Source of the DNA: Capitella teleta
Taxonomy: Eukaryota; Annelida; Polychaeta; Capitellidae
Direction: 5' to 3'
DNA: 64,000 nt
Assembly: GCA_000328365.1 (NCBI GenBank)
Contig: KB312450.1
Span: forward strand, 112,264-176,263
Of the stretch, positions 1 to 39,408 are shown in pieces; position 1 is the stretch's first letter; every line of letters starts with the position of its first letter. The translations under genes and the position numbers were made by a program. A model generated the notes under the pieces. That model did no database searches. It saw only the letters and a program-made list of their open reading frames with translations, and was not told where the DNA came from.

Positions 1-56
1 AAATGATCATATTTGTGAAATTCGGGCACCTCAATCAAAGAAGAATGTTTACTCAC

Positions 57-366
57 CGGCTGCGATCATTTTCACGCAATTTGGTACTTCCAAGCAGCAG
101 ATAGCCTCCTTTTCATCTCCAAGCGTTTCCGATTCACACATTCCACAACGACACCAAGTGTTTACCGAAGCGAGGCGATTTTCGGTCGCCTCTTCAGCGG
201 TTGATTCCTCCTCAGAAGCTGTCGTTGAATGATTTTCATCTGACGTGTCAGATTCAACAATCCTTATTGGTTGATGGGCGTACTCTCGTGGGAGGCGATC
301 ATGTACCATTCCAACTAATATTTCACATTCTTCATCACTGCCAGCCGAAAACGAAACGTCCGCCAT
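57..366 (-). CDS. First exon of a P2X7 C-terminal-domain-like protein (partial)
   Basis: ATG at 366-364 opens a frame of 103 codons ending at a strong donor (exon ends at 57, intron begins GTGAGT), so this is exon 1 of a minus-strand gene continuing beyond base 1. The N-terminal part is acidic and Ser/Thr/Glu-rich (about residues 18-68). Near the end is a Cys cluster, WCRCGMC followed about 14 residues on by ICCLEVPNC, matching the start of the cytosolic Cys-rich 'ballast' domain of vertebrate P2X7. In many marine invertebrates this domain occurs without a P2X channel, in lineage-expanded genes of unknown role. There is no transmembrane segment in this exon, so it is more likely a stand-alone domain protein than a channel; this is inference. 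An upstream in-frame TTG was not used as start. Confidence 0.5.
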
Positions 367-413
367 TATCGCGAATTCAGATTTGCGCAAGGCATCATGG
401 GATATCGGTCTCC

Positions 414-421
414 TGACGTCA
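414..421. promoter_or_regulatory. CRE palindrome upstream of the P2X7-tail gene
   Basis: TGACGTCA lies about 48 bp upstream of the minus-strand ATG at 366, a plausible CREB/ATF site in a proximal promoter. Only the motif match and its position support it. Confidence 0.35.
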
Positions 422-763
422 CAGGATGGGTGGGAATGGATTCTTCCAGGATCGCAAGGGGAGGTCGCTTTTATGCCTATTTAATGATGTTCATATGCGC
501 TCTACTTATTAATTAATGGCAGTATTGCATGGAAAAATGGCTAAACTAATAATAAAAACCCCTAATAAGCCCTTCCCGTTATTTGGCTTTAAGGACGATT
601 CTTACCCTATACCACATCGAGCAACCCCTAAGATGCCAAGTACATGTAAAGGGTTCCATTACCTCATCAACCTATCTGGAATGCGCATCATGTGTGAGGG
701 CGGGTTGACGAGCAGGGGTAACTACATCCGAATCTGAGAGCCATATTCGGTAAGCCTTCCATA

Positions 764-1288
764 CAGAGTGGACCAAAAGTAGCCTATCTACTCCATGTTA
801 AAGATCTCAGTGCATTCCATTGGTGCTACGCACAGTGTAAAAATCACACAAAGATAAGAGAAATAAATAATTGTTTGGTTAGTCTATCATGTCATGCTGC
901 CATTCCTATCCTTTCTATTCCAATTTCATCAACATTGATGCCAATTTATCTCAATTAATAGAGTGCACTCAACATTCCGCGATATTTCCACTTTTGGCCG
1001 CAAACAGGGCCCCGGACCATGGATAAGCTTCATTGAACGCATAATTAAGGCAACGCTCTCGTTCTATTGTTTTGTTTGAGAGTGATATGGTTGTGACAGC
1101 AGCATTAATGTTTATCTCCTAAAATCAAAACAAAGCAGAGAGTTTGTATTGAAGCGCCATACAAGAGATGACATTCCTCAATGCTCGTTCAGGTAGTTAT
1201 TTATTTTTTTGAATAATTGCTTCATTTGAGTCAATATTAGAGGTTTGTTTTCAACATGGAGTAGATAGACTACTTTTGGTCCACTCTG
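764..1288. mobile_element. Tc1/mariner-like MITE with terminal inverted repeats
   Basis: The two ends are inverted copies of about 38 bp with two mismatches (tip CAGAGTGGACCAAAAGTAG), each flanked by TA, the target duplication of Tc1/mariner elements; the CAGxxTGG...CAAAAGTA tip also resembles Tc1 ends. The 525-bp interior has no transposase frame, so the element is non-autonomous. An internal part (about 880-1050) is related in inverted orientation to 14785-15060, showing a repeat family. Confidence 0.65.
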
Positions 1289-1290
1289 TA

Positions 1291-2390
1291 TAATGCAATG
1301 CAGAGTGTGGTTTCAAATTTTTACACATATCGTCCAGACGGATCCCCAGTGAACTATATTTAAACGACGAGTAGTAGGACGTATAAAAAGTTAACATGTT
1401 GGAACGAGGTCGATAGGCCCCACAAGTCCGAATTCCCTGTACACGTATCAGAAGTCTCAAACTGTAACTTTAACTGTAACCAAAGTTCCTAATCCTAAAT
1501 TGTGAGCATTCGGCTTAAAGATCGAGCCACTCCCAACATGTTTACGCTGAGACAATTCCTTTTCCTTGGCGGAATGACAAACACCTTAGCCTACTCCTCG
1601 GGTGTGAGATTCTCAATCACATGTGAGAGAAAAGAGAATATTCAGACCTCATTCTGTCTACAACAGACTTTTGTGTTAAAAAATTTATTTTATTTAGGAA
1701 ATTATTAGTTATGTGCAAGCACCAATGCATGAATATACAATGATACCTACCCTCCTCAAACGAATGTCACTATGGTTACCAACTCAGTGGGTGGTCAAGC
1801 AAGCTTAACGCGCGATAAGTCAGCTGTGTAGCATGTACACGAAGCTATAGTTATTTCACAACGTGACGTCACAAGCCGGGCTTGGTAGGCTTCAGTAAAG
1901 CCAAGCAGAAAACATTGCATGTGCTGGTAGTGATAATCATCGAAATCGGTTTACAATACTAATAATTATAGGAGATTAACCAATAAAATAATTATTCCTT
2001 GTATTTAAATTTTTATCTAATATAAGCAATGTCTTATCCCGGCCAAGGTAGGTCATGACAGTATATTCACTGTTTAAGATACGAAATCCAAAGGAAAAAT
2101 AATGTTAACCATTTACCATTGTGCATATATGAAAATTAAAAAAAAAAATCTATAGCGTCCAAATATATACTCAAAACGCTGTTTAAAAAAAAATCAACTC
2201 ACAATAACATTAAATTGCGAAAACAGTTGTTAAAACGTTGTGTTTTTGCATTATTTTAAACGATTCAACAGAAGAAGACTGTCTCACCGACAGTAAGAGA
2301 GGTTTTTAAGCAGATGAAGCCCAATAAAACTAAAAGTACTGGATTTCATAAAATTTGAATTGTTGAAAGGCACATGATTGGGAAGTGGAT
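1291..2390. other. Intergenic, no gene seen
   Basis: AT-rich sequence with short unrelated open frames only. A CRE-like TGACGTCA is present near 1864. I see no splice-bounded coding signal. Confidence 0.5.
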
Positions 2391-2840
2391 CTAAGATAAC
2401 GGGGTGGAACATATTATATTACACAGATAGGCAGCAATATTATGTTTCACTTTAATAACGAGGAGGAGAATTTTAAATTCAATGCGCTGCTCGAGGGAGA
2501 GCCAATGGAGATCACAAAGGATCGGAGTGATGTGATCCTCTCGGTTAGCCCTCATTGGAAGACGTGCAGCTGAGTTCTGGGTGCGTTGGTGTCGCAGAAG
2601 TTGATTTTGAGCGATTCCCATGTACAGGACCTTACAATAGTCCAACCGACCGGTGATGAAGGCATGCACTGGTGTCTCAAAGGCATATCGGTTGATGTTT
2701 TATCCTTCTTAAACAGCGCAATTGTAAGTATGCACTGCGTCACACAGATGAAATTCGATGCCCCATGGTTGAAGATAACGCTTAAGTTTCTAGCACGATC
2801 GGATGGTACGTTGCACTCCATGGTCACCTATCAGGAGTTA
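2391..2840 (-). mobile_element. LINE reverse-transcriptase C-terminal fragment (CR1/L2-like)
   Basis: On the minus strand the frame from about 2669 to 2391 reads HAFITGRLDYCKVLYMG, then NSAARLPMRANREDHITP, then DLHWLSLEQRIEFKILLL. These are the conserved C-terminal blocks of CR1/L2-clade LINE RTs (usual forms HAFITSRLDYCNSLLYG, DHITPVLKDLHWLPVEQRI). The preceding block (RNLSVIFN, minus strand 2670-2840) lies in another frame, so the copy is frameshifted and 5' truncated: a dead fragment. Confidence 0.8.
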
Positions 2841-2980
2841 ATAACATAATAGAATATATAATAATAGTGTGCGCATTTGTTTTTTCATTGTATATATATA
2901 TATAATATAAATAATAATATTAACTTTATTTCTTGAACGCATAAAACACAAACGATAATGTTTTGGATGTGTATGTACAT

Positions 2981-3125
2981 GCACCGAATAGCACAGTGGG
3001 TTAAACCGGCTGACTGCAATCCTATGCCAACCGTGGGGGCGAGGTCCCGGGTTCGAGACCCGATCAGGCCACGGGCGTTATGATTGTGAATTATAATTGT
3101 AATCCGTTATAATTGTAATTCTTAC
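2981..3125 (+). mobile_element. tRNA-derived SINE, truncated copy
   Basis: The copy starts GCACCGAATAGCACAGTGGG (A-box region) and carries a B box GGTTCGAGACC at 3051-3061, followed by a non-tRNA body rich in TTATAATTGTAAT. The same sequence, minus strand, is at 3998-4358. The 3' body is missing here. ATGTACAT on both sides may be a short target duplication. Confidence 0.75.
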
Positions 3126-3649
3126 AATTACATGTACATCCATAATGTTTATCGAGTGAAAAAGACTCCATTCGACTCATTCCACCCGTCTACTCTCCAC
3201 ATTAGCCTAATTATATGGAATTCTACTGTGACGTCGTCTGTGACGTCACTCTTCAATTAAATTGTTTATCTCCACACACGTGTATGGAAAGTCTGTGACT
3301 TCACACTTTTCCGAACCGCTTTTGCATCGTGGTCAACTGGTGATAGCTCGGAAACATCAGATAAAGATTTGTTGATTTCAAACATTTGACCATGAAAGCC
3401 GAGCTACCGATCTTACTCTATACGCACATGTCAATGGGATAAAAATGAAGGCAGCTGAGAAATTGAAAGAAACACATTGTAAATTTCCCAGCAATATATA
3501 CCCATCACCATATCAGTACAGTGTAGCCAACACTCGCTATAACAACTTGAGATATCAGTAATTCAATACTTCAGTTACAATAACCTACTAAGGCGTATTA
3601 TGAACGACCACGCGGACAAGCATGCAATCTTTATTTTGGCAAACTGAGG

Positions 3650-27073
<23,424 letters not shown>

Positions 27074-27227
27074 TGATGTCCAGTTATGCTGATTCCCCAT
27101 TGCCTTATATCTCCAGAAAAAATCACCACGGCAACGCAGAAAATATTGTTTGCATGTCCGGCAGCTCCGGATGTAGATTTCTGAGGAAGACCACGCTGTT
27201 TTTGAGGTGGAAGTGGAAGTGGAGGAG

Positions 27228-27245
27228 AATAAATCTTACAATAAA
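27228..27245 (+). terminator. Polyadenylation signals of the SLC7 gene
   Basis: Two AATAAA hexamers (27228-27233 and 27240-27245) follow the stop codon by about 155-170 bp. Confidence 0.55.
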
Positions 27246-29565
27246 ATTGTTACATGTGACAATTTGATTTTTTCTTCTTCTTTCACTCAAGCATGTCGTA
27301 TATTTACTCGCCATATCCCATCCTTTGATAACCCTATCCCATCCTTTATATATCTTACCCTTTACTCACCCATATCGTATCCTTTACTTATCTTATCTCA
27401 TTCGTCCGTACTTTATCCTACTCAACCCTTAAGGCCATAACCCATCACTAAATTTAATGATCGGTGACTGAGTGTTACGCCAACATAATCAGAATCCTTG
27501 CAGATCAAGTTAACAAAGAGAAGAAATATTATAAATCCTAAAAATGTGATCAACAATAAGGAAAATATAAGATCAGAGCACGAATAAAGGAAAAGTAGTA
27601 ATGACAACGGTCCAGAAAATTGGACAGTAGAAAGAAGAAGAAAGAACGTGTTTATTATTAATGTTCGCCCATTGTGTCTTGCCATGAATGGGTGCCTGGT
27701 TCACAAGGATATACATTAGACATTGCGTTCATTATGTTAGCCTATTGGTATGCTGGAATTACCATAACCTCGACGGTGAAGATCTTTGATCTGCCATGAA
27801 ACCTTCACCTTTTTCATGTTGATAAACACTCACTTCCCCAACTTGCTTTTGTCGTGCTAACCTTTCTTGCTCTTTCCAGAGAATTTCAGGTCAATAATCG
27901 CATCTGACACACTCGGTTGTCGCATTTATCTTTCTTGTCGGGTTCTCCTTGGAAATGCAAATGTGAAAACCGAGAATGAGTGATTAATGAAGAAAGAGGT
28001 TAAAATTAGAAGCTATTTGTATCCATGCCTCTTTGTTCACTGATTACACTGATTCATTTGCGTATTTCCGTTTCTTAATTTCAATGCTTTCATTTTAAGC
28101 AGAGCCAATTATATCTCATTGATGGGGTGACATTTGATTCACCTGTGGTCGGAGTTAACCTCGATTTCATGGATATTTTTATTATCCTTTTTGTTCGATC
28201 AAAAATGTGAAAGCACCTTGAAATCGGCGGGCTCACTCGATTCGCGGCATTTTGGCTTTGATGTCAAATAGGTGGGAAATGAGTTTTATTGATCATCGAG
28301 GCATTTAAGGCTAGCGAGAGATCAACCCGCAACGATCAACAATGGTTGAGATGATTTTCTCAAACCTTCATGTTCGTAATTTGCAGAACTGAAGTCACTC
28401 CAACCCGGGAAGGGACCAGACATTTATTTTGTACATATCAGGAATTCGTTGTACGTATCAGCCGATTAGCCTACAATGTTGAAACATATGGCTCAAGTGG
28501 GGATTCAAATAGTTCTTTGCGAAGGAAAGTTATACATCGAGTTCGTAATATCAAGCTGTGACTGTAGCACTAAATGAGTACTACGCATATGCTGCTCAGG
28601 AATCCCGAAGCAGGTGTCACATCAGAAATGTGGGGGGGGGGTGTTTTTTTGTTTTTTTTTTTGTTTTTTTTTTTTTTAATTTAGGTCAAATTAGTATGTT
28701 CATATGCAATAAATTCGTAGGCCTGTTTGCAATTAATTGGCGAAGTAAAAATGTTCTCATGTAGCACCATTAAACAAATACCCTTTGGCGTCATCTAATT
28801 AATTGTGTAAACAGCACAATTAAAATATCAATCCTGATCAAAGTGTGTGAGGGAGTCTTTCTTTTAACCGTCTGTTGGAATAGTTTAAGCAGCTCTTATG
28901 ATTTTGAGCGGCAATCGTTAACCTGCTTTGAGGAAAAATATCTCCTATTCTTTTATTTTAGTGGCCACCTAGAAATTTATTTCTAATGATCTAATTAATT
29001 ATAGAACTATTGACGCGAATAGCTTTTTCTGCAAAGGGCTATTTAACCCGCAGCATACGTAGTCCAGTCAATAAAGGGTTTGACTCGGACAAAATTGCAA
29101 CAGAATTTATATTTAGTTTGCCCGATGCCAAATTGGAAGTTGCATAACATATCCAAAATTCGCTAAAATCCGCGTTGCGGAAAATACCTAAAATTGCGTA
29201 TGAAACCAGGTCATGGAGTCAAAAAAAAGGTTTAGTGTTTTTCTCAAATGTGTCATTTCTGACATGGCAGAACCAATATTTACCACTGTTATTGTGCCCA
29301 AAATGGGTAAAACTCAGGAATAATCCAGTATGGCCGTAAGTTCCCACTATTTTGCGAATTATTGAGATAAAAACTAGTTCTTAGAAATCGATTTTGAAAC
29401 TCTGACCTCACAGCTTCATATCGTCGAATTTTCCATAGGTAGCCTAAATCATCTAATTCCGAATAGAAGACTGGATATTGAGTATAGTTCTAAATTGAAT
29501 GGGCGCTTGAAGGCAATCAGTTGCCGAAACAACATGTAATTAATCAAGTGTTTAATAGAACACAT
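27246..29565. other. Intergenic, no gene seen
   Basis: Degenerate pyrimidine-rich TATCCCATCCTTT repeats near 27315-27420, then AT-rich sequence. No supported gene. Confidence 0.5.
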
Positions 29566-29573
29566 GTAATGGT

Positions 29574-29950
29574 CAGGGCTCGAAATAAGACTCAACTAAT
29601 GGCGAGTAAAAATTCTCACCGGCGAGTAACAATATCAAGAATGGTCGCCAGATGGCGAGTAAAATTTTAGCACTCCAAATAAAATGTAAAGGGCAGATTC
29701 TTTGGTTAACGCCACAGAAAAATTACATAATGATCAACCCCAAGCAATAGATTTTTGTTCAATCCCCAGTATAAAAACTGAAACCTGTGACTCGATCCCT
29801 GTGAGCCCATGAAGGTGCCTAATGTCATGCGGGCACGTTTGAATTAGCTGACGCCATGTTAACGCCATGTTCAGACGAGTTATTTTGGCTCCGCCGTTGT
29901 TTTTATAATATATATTTTGGCGAGTAAAAATTTTCTTATTTCGAGCCCTG
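29574..29950. mobile_element. hAT-like MITE
   Basis: Ends CAGGGCTCGAAATAAG in inverted orientation (CAG tip as in hAT), interior with GGCGAGTAAAA motifs, flanked by GTAATGGT and CTAACGGT (6 of 8). 377 bp, no transposase. Confidence 0.75.
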
Positions 29951-30552
29951 CTAACGGTGATACATGCATTACGGGTATGTCCCATGATTTCATAGGAATC
30001 AAAATTAAATTTGCAGAGATATCTGAACAATATTGTCATTCAGAATAAGCACAGAAACTATCACAACGCAATTGAAAACGTGTTATCCGAGTAATTGTAA
30101 TATCAAATTGCATATAAGCAAGAGTTCTGTATATTGTGTGGCCGATTAGCCTTCTAAGCTGAATATAATTGATTGCTTATGATTTGATCGGTGTTTAAGC
30201 AGAACATGTAGCCCAGAAGGTTAAGAATCTAAAATAAAACCAATGTACTCCACCGTCAATTACACTCTCCTTACTACGAAAAAAATACATAATTATAGGA
30301 TTATTATTATTTATTTATATTTATTTTTTATTTTTTTTTTATTTTTTTTAAGTGTCCTGGTTGGGAGGATCTGGGAATACATATTATATCCTGGGGACAT
30401 ATTAATGTTTTAACGGAGCACAGAATGTATCGAATTTTTGAAGATTGCTTCCGTTTGAGTTTATTTTCATCTGATCTTGGTGTTTTCTTGATGAACTTCT
30501 TCTGAGATGTAACCTTGGATCGTGGGTGACAATAAGCAACGTTTGTCCAATG

Positions 30553-30960
30553 TCATTTGACCCCTTCTCCAACACAATTTGCTTCTAGCGCATTGTCGCA
30601 TGACCTATATTTCGTCTCATAATAGGGATGTCGACTGCATCCAGCCCAAAATTTTTTCATTTGGTTCCACACAACATGTTTATATATAGCATAGTCGCAT
30701 GAACTGCCATCTTTCTCGTAGCTGTCGACGGCATCGAACCAAATATATCTTAGCTTGGAACTTTGGAGTTTGTTAGGCAAGTATCACCGACGTGGGCAAC
30801 ACACTCGCTGCCAATATCTCAAGTGAGAACTAGATTACCGTCTTATACATGCTGCGTAATTGTGCTTTGGAGTAAGGTTTGAGACGAATAAGCTGTGCTC
30901 GTGCTGTGCAAGCCTTGGTAATGATCTTCTTGATGTGATGCCCCATTATGGCAAAAGTTT
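30553..30960 (-). pseudogene. Degenerate coding remnant, identity uncertain
   Basis: Minus strand 30777-30553 is open: RYIWFDAVDSYEKDGSSCDY, then HVVWNQMKKFWAGC, then a Cys-containing end. The Trp...HVVW...GC pattern recalls the CAP/CRISP domain (usual GHYTQVVW...VGC). Upstream (30960-30800) another frame, RLKPYSKAQLRSMYKTVI, recalls the tail of LINE RTs. The two readings conflict and neither is proved; I favour a decayed fragment, not a gene. Confidence 0.3.
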
Positions 30961-33770
30961 GATTTGTGCAAAAAGACTTGAGGGGCAGCTGAGAGCCTTG
31001 TTTTAGCCTGTATTCTGGGAAGGGAGGTGAGATATAAGTTTGATCAAAGTCTTTTTTTTTTTTTTTTTTTTTTTTGCAGATGCCAGACTAAATACAACTG
31101 TTGTCGATAGTCGAAACAATGAAAAACGAAAGTGCGATGCCATACAATATGCGATAAGAGTATAAACACTGAGATTATAAACAATTGAAGGGATTTTTTT
31201 TATGGCGGCAATGACAGGAATGAGCTAATATACAATCACCATGGTGACAATGCGTGTGGTTTTTCGGTTGCAGATCTCAAAAATCGGGTCAATGTTGCGC
31301 AAGCACGGTCGATGCCAATGCCGAATGCACACTGGACACGAGGGAGGGAACCAATGGTATATAATACTAAAGATCCAGAAAAGGCAGCTGTCCAGATCAT
31401 GACCTTTTTACTTCTTGCTTTCACCAGCGATAGCTGCATGGATGGGGTTACGGATGATACGCGTGTAGCAAACACGTGATAGCAAGGTTAGTGGATTGAC
31501 GATGATAGTGCAACCGCTAAACACCAGAGTCGCACTCGCTGTGATAAGCTGAGGGCCCACTCTCTTCCTGTGTTGTCTCGGACGTAAACGCATGAGAAAC
31601 CATGAACCATAAACCATAAAACATTTATTCCATTACAGCAAGTCAGCGGTCTGTGGCTTCGGAGTTATTCTCTTATACATGCACATGCCGTATGAATTAT
31701 TTTACACTACGCTCATAGCAAAAACATTCTAAGGTCATTTTCACTGAACTTCAAGATCAAAATGTTCGCATAATTATCTTCGTCGAGAAGCCAGGCAAAA
31801 ATGCTCCACACCGTTTTAATTTGTTTAATTTACGCTAAAGTTTGAAGAGAAAAATCACATTTATAATTAAATTCCCAAAAAGAGACTTACAGCAGCGTCA
31901 TGGTTTTCGTGCAATTCGAATCATGCAATGTTGATCATAAATAATTATGTATGTATGTGGCGTTGACTGCTCATTGTCAGGCGTGGCCTACTGACCTACT
32001 TCAGCCTCTGATTTTACCATGAAGTGACGGTGTGTCCTTCGTATTCCTAATTCCGCATCAAATGACATCATTTCATCCATTCTTCACCACTTGGTGGCAT
32101 TTTTGCTTTGTTCTTGAACGTTTTTCTTTGATTTCCCTCGCGGATACAACGTATCAGCGCATAGATATGGGGACAACCTTCTTGTGATATACATTTGTAC
32201 TAGAGAGAACAAAATAACTCCTGAACACTATCCACCTCGCGTCGTCGCGCGCAATCAACATCGTGGTTGTCATTGAAAAGAATCTCGGAGCACCAGGTGA
32301 ATTGACAAATCCTATAATGTTACGAACAATGTCATTTTTATTCAGACGAAGCATCGAAGTGAATGGATTTGTCTCAGAATGTTATAGTTTACGTAAAAAA
32401 TATCGAATCGATACTTTTTTACATTCAGTATCGCGAACGAAGCAAAATGTTCACCAAACCTCTGGCGTTAAATCCTTACGCGCCAATTAAAGCTTTGCAG
32501 CCTAAACCAGCCAAGGAATTGCATAATATAAAATCACCTGACCCTAAATCAAACTACACGAAATTATAGAACGCATGCATTCCAATCAGATCATTGAAAG
32601 GATTAAGGGGAATTCTCAACACGAGCGGACATTCAGCGCATCGTATTCTCATGTTTTCCATCAGACTATAAATTTGAATCCTTGATAATTGCTGCCTCTT
32701 CGTCTCGATCGGCTTCTCCTGAATACAACTCAGCAATACAAATTCCGGCGTTGATGCACGAAATGTCACCGTGGAACGCAACAAACGAGACTCAACGAGA
32801 ACTCACTCCACCGATCCGAGTGTTGAATTTCATCGACGGACGCATGACCCATCTAGTGCATTAATTGCTGGGAGAATATTGCTCTTTCTAGACATCAATG
32901 GACAATGGCTGATCGCATGCATTCATGCACAATGTCGGGTCAAAACACTCGACCACGGATGAGGCTAATGTAATTAATATCCGGATGTCCTGTACTCATG
33001 TGGTCAGTTGAGGTTCTCAAGAACAATCGCATTTGCCCACCTGTCTCTCAATTGTGTTTGGATTTGACGACGGGAAATACGCGCAAGATTTTAAATCTAA
33101 TGATGAACTAATTACCTTTTTTTGGGAGTTATTTTTATGAAGTTAACGCTCAGCCTTCCTGAGTCAGAGCAGAGATCACTTTTTATTTTCGTCAGTGGAG
33201 TCAAAACTCCGTTATGCACAGAGTAATCGAGGATTCAGCATGTTCCTGGAGTACATGTTACATTTGTTTGATATTTCTCAATAATAACAATAATAGTAAA
33301 CCCATTGAACAAGGTGATTATTTAATTTCATAGCAAACAAGAAAAACAACATGAAATGAATAATCAGAGATTGTGATTGGATTTAGCCTAAATTGCCCCA
33401 AAAAAAATCTGTGAAAAAAAAAAAAGAAAAAAAAAAAAAGAATAAATACGCCATTGATAAAACATTTGGGAGAAAGAACAGTCGCCAAATTTTTAAATGG
33501 GGTAATTTTCAGGAACAATACAATTTTATGTTCAAGATTAAGAAAAGTAACTGTTTTGCACTGTATCAGTATAGGAAAATATTAATGGGAGTAAACTATG
33601 GCTACTTATTTCTTTAAAAGTGTTCTAATGTTGATAAATGGTGATAAATAATGTTCATTAGGTATGAGATAGTTTCAAGGTTTCACTAATCTGACCGAAA
33701 GCTGGAAGCTTGGGTCGGAAATTATGGCATTCAAGGTCGCAATTTAAAAATGAACTACAAGTAAGTAGAC
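30961..33770. other. Intergenic, no supported gene
   Basis: Poly-T tract near 31051-31075 and overlapping minus-strand frames at 31236-31617 that I could not assign. Remainder AT-rich. Confidence 0.4.
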
Positions 33771-33778
33771 AGCCCGAC

Positions 33779-33784
33779 TTTATT
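33779..33784 (-). terminator. Candidate CLPX polyadenylation signal
   Basis: AATAAA on the minus strand about 170 bp after the CLPX stop codon. Confidence 0.45.
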
Positions 33785-33955
33785 TTAAAAAGAAAAAAAA
33801 TATGTACATCGGACAAATTATTAAAAAAAACATATCCAAGACAAGAAGGCAAATTAAAATTATCTAAAATGTATAAGCCAATCAGAGCTTTGCAATAAAC
33901 TGGGTCGGCCAATCACATCAGTTCCTTCAATTCAAAAATTCAAAGTGCAAGCCAA

Positions 33956-36699
<2,744 letters not shown>

Positions 36700-36814
36700 A
36701 TTGACGCGAGAGGTAGAGTCGGGATTGAGTTAGCGCTGGTTGCAGTTTCCGAAAAGAAGAACAACTGTACCGAGCAGGGCTGGCCATTCTTCCTGCAAAC
36801 AAATGTAATTGGCA

Positions 36815-37061
36815 TTTGTCCATATATAGGGAGACAGAGCAGAAACCTGGGACCGGGGTTACCCCCCACTCTTTTTTCGATGGATCCCACTCAGCGCCCT
36901 TGTTATGCAGTAGGCCACCACAGCAAATTTAACAAAGATTTATTACTAATTATAACTCACATTCATAACGCCTTATGGGTCGATCAAGGCTCGGGGCTTG
37001 GACTTTCCCATGTGACAAGGGATTGCAGTGGGGCGGTAAACCCTACTGAGTTACTCTGTGC
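36815..37061 (-). mobile_element. tRNA-derived SINE, diverged copy
   Basis: The minus strand shares the order of blocks with 3998-4358: ...ACTGCAATCC, GGCGTTATGA, TTATAATT, then ACTGCATAACAAGGGCGC and GGGTAACCCCGGTCCC. The tRNA-like head is badly decayed, so it is an older insertion. Confidence 0.7.
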
Positions 37062-38620
37062 CAAGCAGGCTCTGGTTGCGTTAAAAATGCTTATGAAGCA
37101 GTCAAACTGTATAATATTATAGACTATTATAGCATATCCCTATTAGTATTACAATACCAACCCGTGTAGCCTGGTATGGTGTATCATAACAGTGTATGTC
37201 GAAATAATCATCATTATAATAATCATAATGTTCACAATTTGCTCGCTGACTCGGTGACTGTTCAGACCCGCTATGTTAAGTGTGTCTAACTGTCGGAACT
37301 GTGAACAGCATAAATGAATGAAACCATTGAAATCATCTTGTAGGGTTGATCTGATAAGTATGACTATGAGGTTGTTGGCAACCGTAAACACTCATAACAA
37401 GCAATGAAGTATTATGATTATCATTTTGTGATCACGCTGTCACGCTGTGGCATCATGATTATCATCAGTCACTTTTGGAATGAGTAAAAATGCACAGAGC
37501 ACGTAATACTACGACGACTAAATGCAAACTAAGATTAAATTATATTAGTTTTTCTTATATTCAGCGAAATCAAGCACGAGAGAAGACGGGATGGCTGCAC
37601 AGAGAGAGAAAAACGGACCTTACGATGAAACGAAGAAACTGCTGTACCCCTATTCGTGACCTAGATGGGGAGCGGTCCGTGATTCATTGGCATAATTATG
37701 TAAACTTGGTATATGTCAATATATCTAACGTTAAACCAGTGGAATAAACGTGATATTCGATGTATACGTATTCTAAGTCGATTGAGTAGCGTTAATGTGC
37801 ATATTAGACAGTGATAAGGATATAAGCATATTTAGCAAGCAAGGAGTCATCCCTACAATGTTTACATCACTGGGATTAGTTAGTTGAATGTCATTTCATA
37901 ACGCATCTTTTCGAGCCTCAATGTCAATCATAACGTCATTTAACGATTCATTTTTAGTACTGGAGCATACGCAAGTACAAGATGGCGGGATTTCGCAACG
38001 CCTCTTGATTTTTTACAACTTTGGGAGGTTACTTTGCCTCTCACTGCCCTCCTCACTGTGTATTGCACAACCCATCGGGAAGGACCTAGGCCCATTTTGG
38101 GCCAGTGAAACAGAGCGAAGACAGAGGGGTGACGTCAGGAAGATCGGATCACGAATACCCACGTGGTCCGGACCTTGTGGACCCAGCTGAGGGACCTTCT
38201 GAAGAAGGCTGGACTTCCTTGAGGCCACATCGCTACGTTTCTAATCTGAAGACAAGTTCTGATACAAAACGACTATAATATTGTGAACTGAACTGAAATT
38301 AAAATTCGAATGTAAAATAAACGTACCTAATACTACCTATAGTACCCCACACCCATGGTACCTACTAGTACCTCGATTAAGCAGAGGGTGAAACCTCGAT
38401 CGTCATCTGATATCCTGCCCAATCAACAGAATAAAAAATAACCTCAGCAATGTGTGAAAATTAGGACAAACCAGAGATACTCTATAGGCTAGCATATGTA
38501 TCCACAATCTTTGGTAAAACTCCGCGGCCATTGATCTGTTGATGATTGAAAAACCAAGAATCAGCTGGCAGTTGCAAGCAATTATGTGCTGTGAATGGCT
38601 GCAAATAGATTATGAATTGA
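37062..38620. other. CLPX-EDC3 intergenic region, no gene seen
   Basis: Unassigned frames of up to 100 codons (37888-38190, +) without recognisable motifs. No supported gene. Confidence 0.4.
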
Positions 38621-38875
38621 ATTGAATGTGTTTATTTATCCGAAATAATCCGAAATAAAATACAAATAGCACAAATAATATTAGATTCACGTTATTTTTA
38701 GAAATCAATAATAATACAAATTTAAAATAAGATATCAAACAGCACATGTGTATATTTCCCCCGGCTGAAGCAAATAAACAAGTGTAGACAGCTCGCACAG
38801 AACACAAACCATTCCAGCCACCATAAAATGCATCAAAATAAAATAAAATAAAATAAAATAAAATGAAATAAAAGG

Positions 38876-39375
38876 AGCTGATCGTAGGAGGCTATTTAAG
38901 CCTGAAGATCAGAAGAGGACCTGTAAGTACCGAGCTGCAAGTAAAAAAAAAAAGTCTCGGAAAGGAGGCTCAGACTAGCAGGCCATTGCATCAGACACAA
39001 CGGTATGAAGCAAGCGACCTAGTGCTGAGCCAACTCAGGGAAAGGCAAGCAGGAGGGGAAGGGGGTGAGCAGAAACTATCATACGTTGACATGCTTAGAA
39101 GGGATACAGGACTCGAGTCAACTGGGGAACTGAGATCGCTAATGATGGACAAGTGTGGATGGCATGCCATGGCCCGAGGAAACTCGATCTGATCATGATG
39201 ATCATTCTTGCCGCGAAATATGAAAATAACAATGGGGGGAAAAAACAACATATTTTGCACGGAGACCAGAGAAAGGCTACTGTCTGCAGCCGCTGGACTT
39301 CTGACCACCGGAGAACGTTATGTGGAAATATAAATAAAATGGTCGACTTGCATGTTTCAGAGAAAAGAAAAGAAG

Positions 39376-39408
<33 letters not shown>

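Noticed and set aside
3030-3070. Possible tRNA gene from the A/B box pair
   Set aside because: The downstream non-tRNA body and multiple copies with target duplications show a SINE; no complete cloverleaf.
31236-31617. Two overlapping minus-strand frames with hydrophobic stretches, at first taken for a GPCR or transposase piece
   Set aside because: Different frames, no conserved motif from either family.
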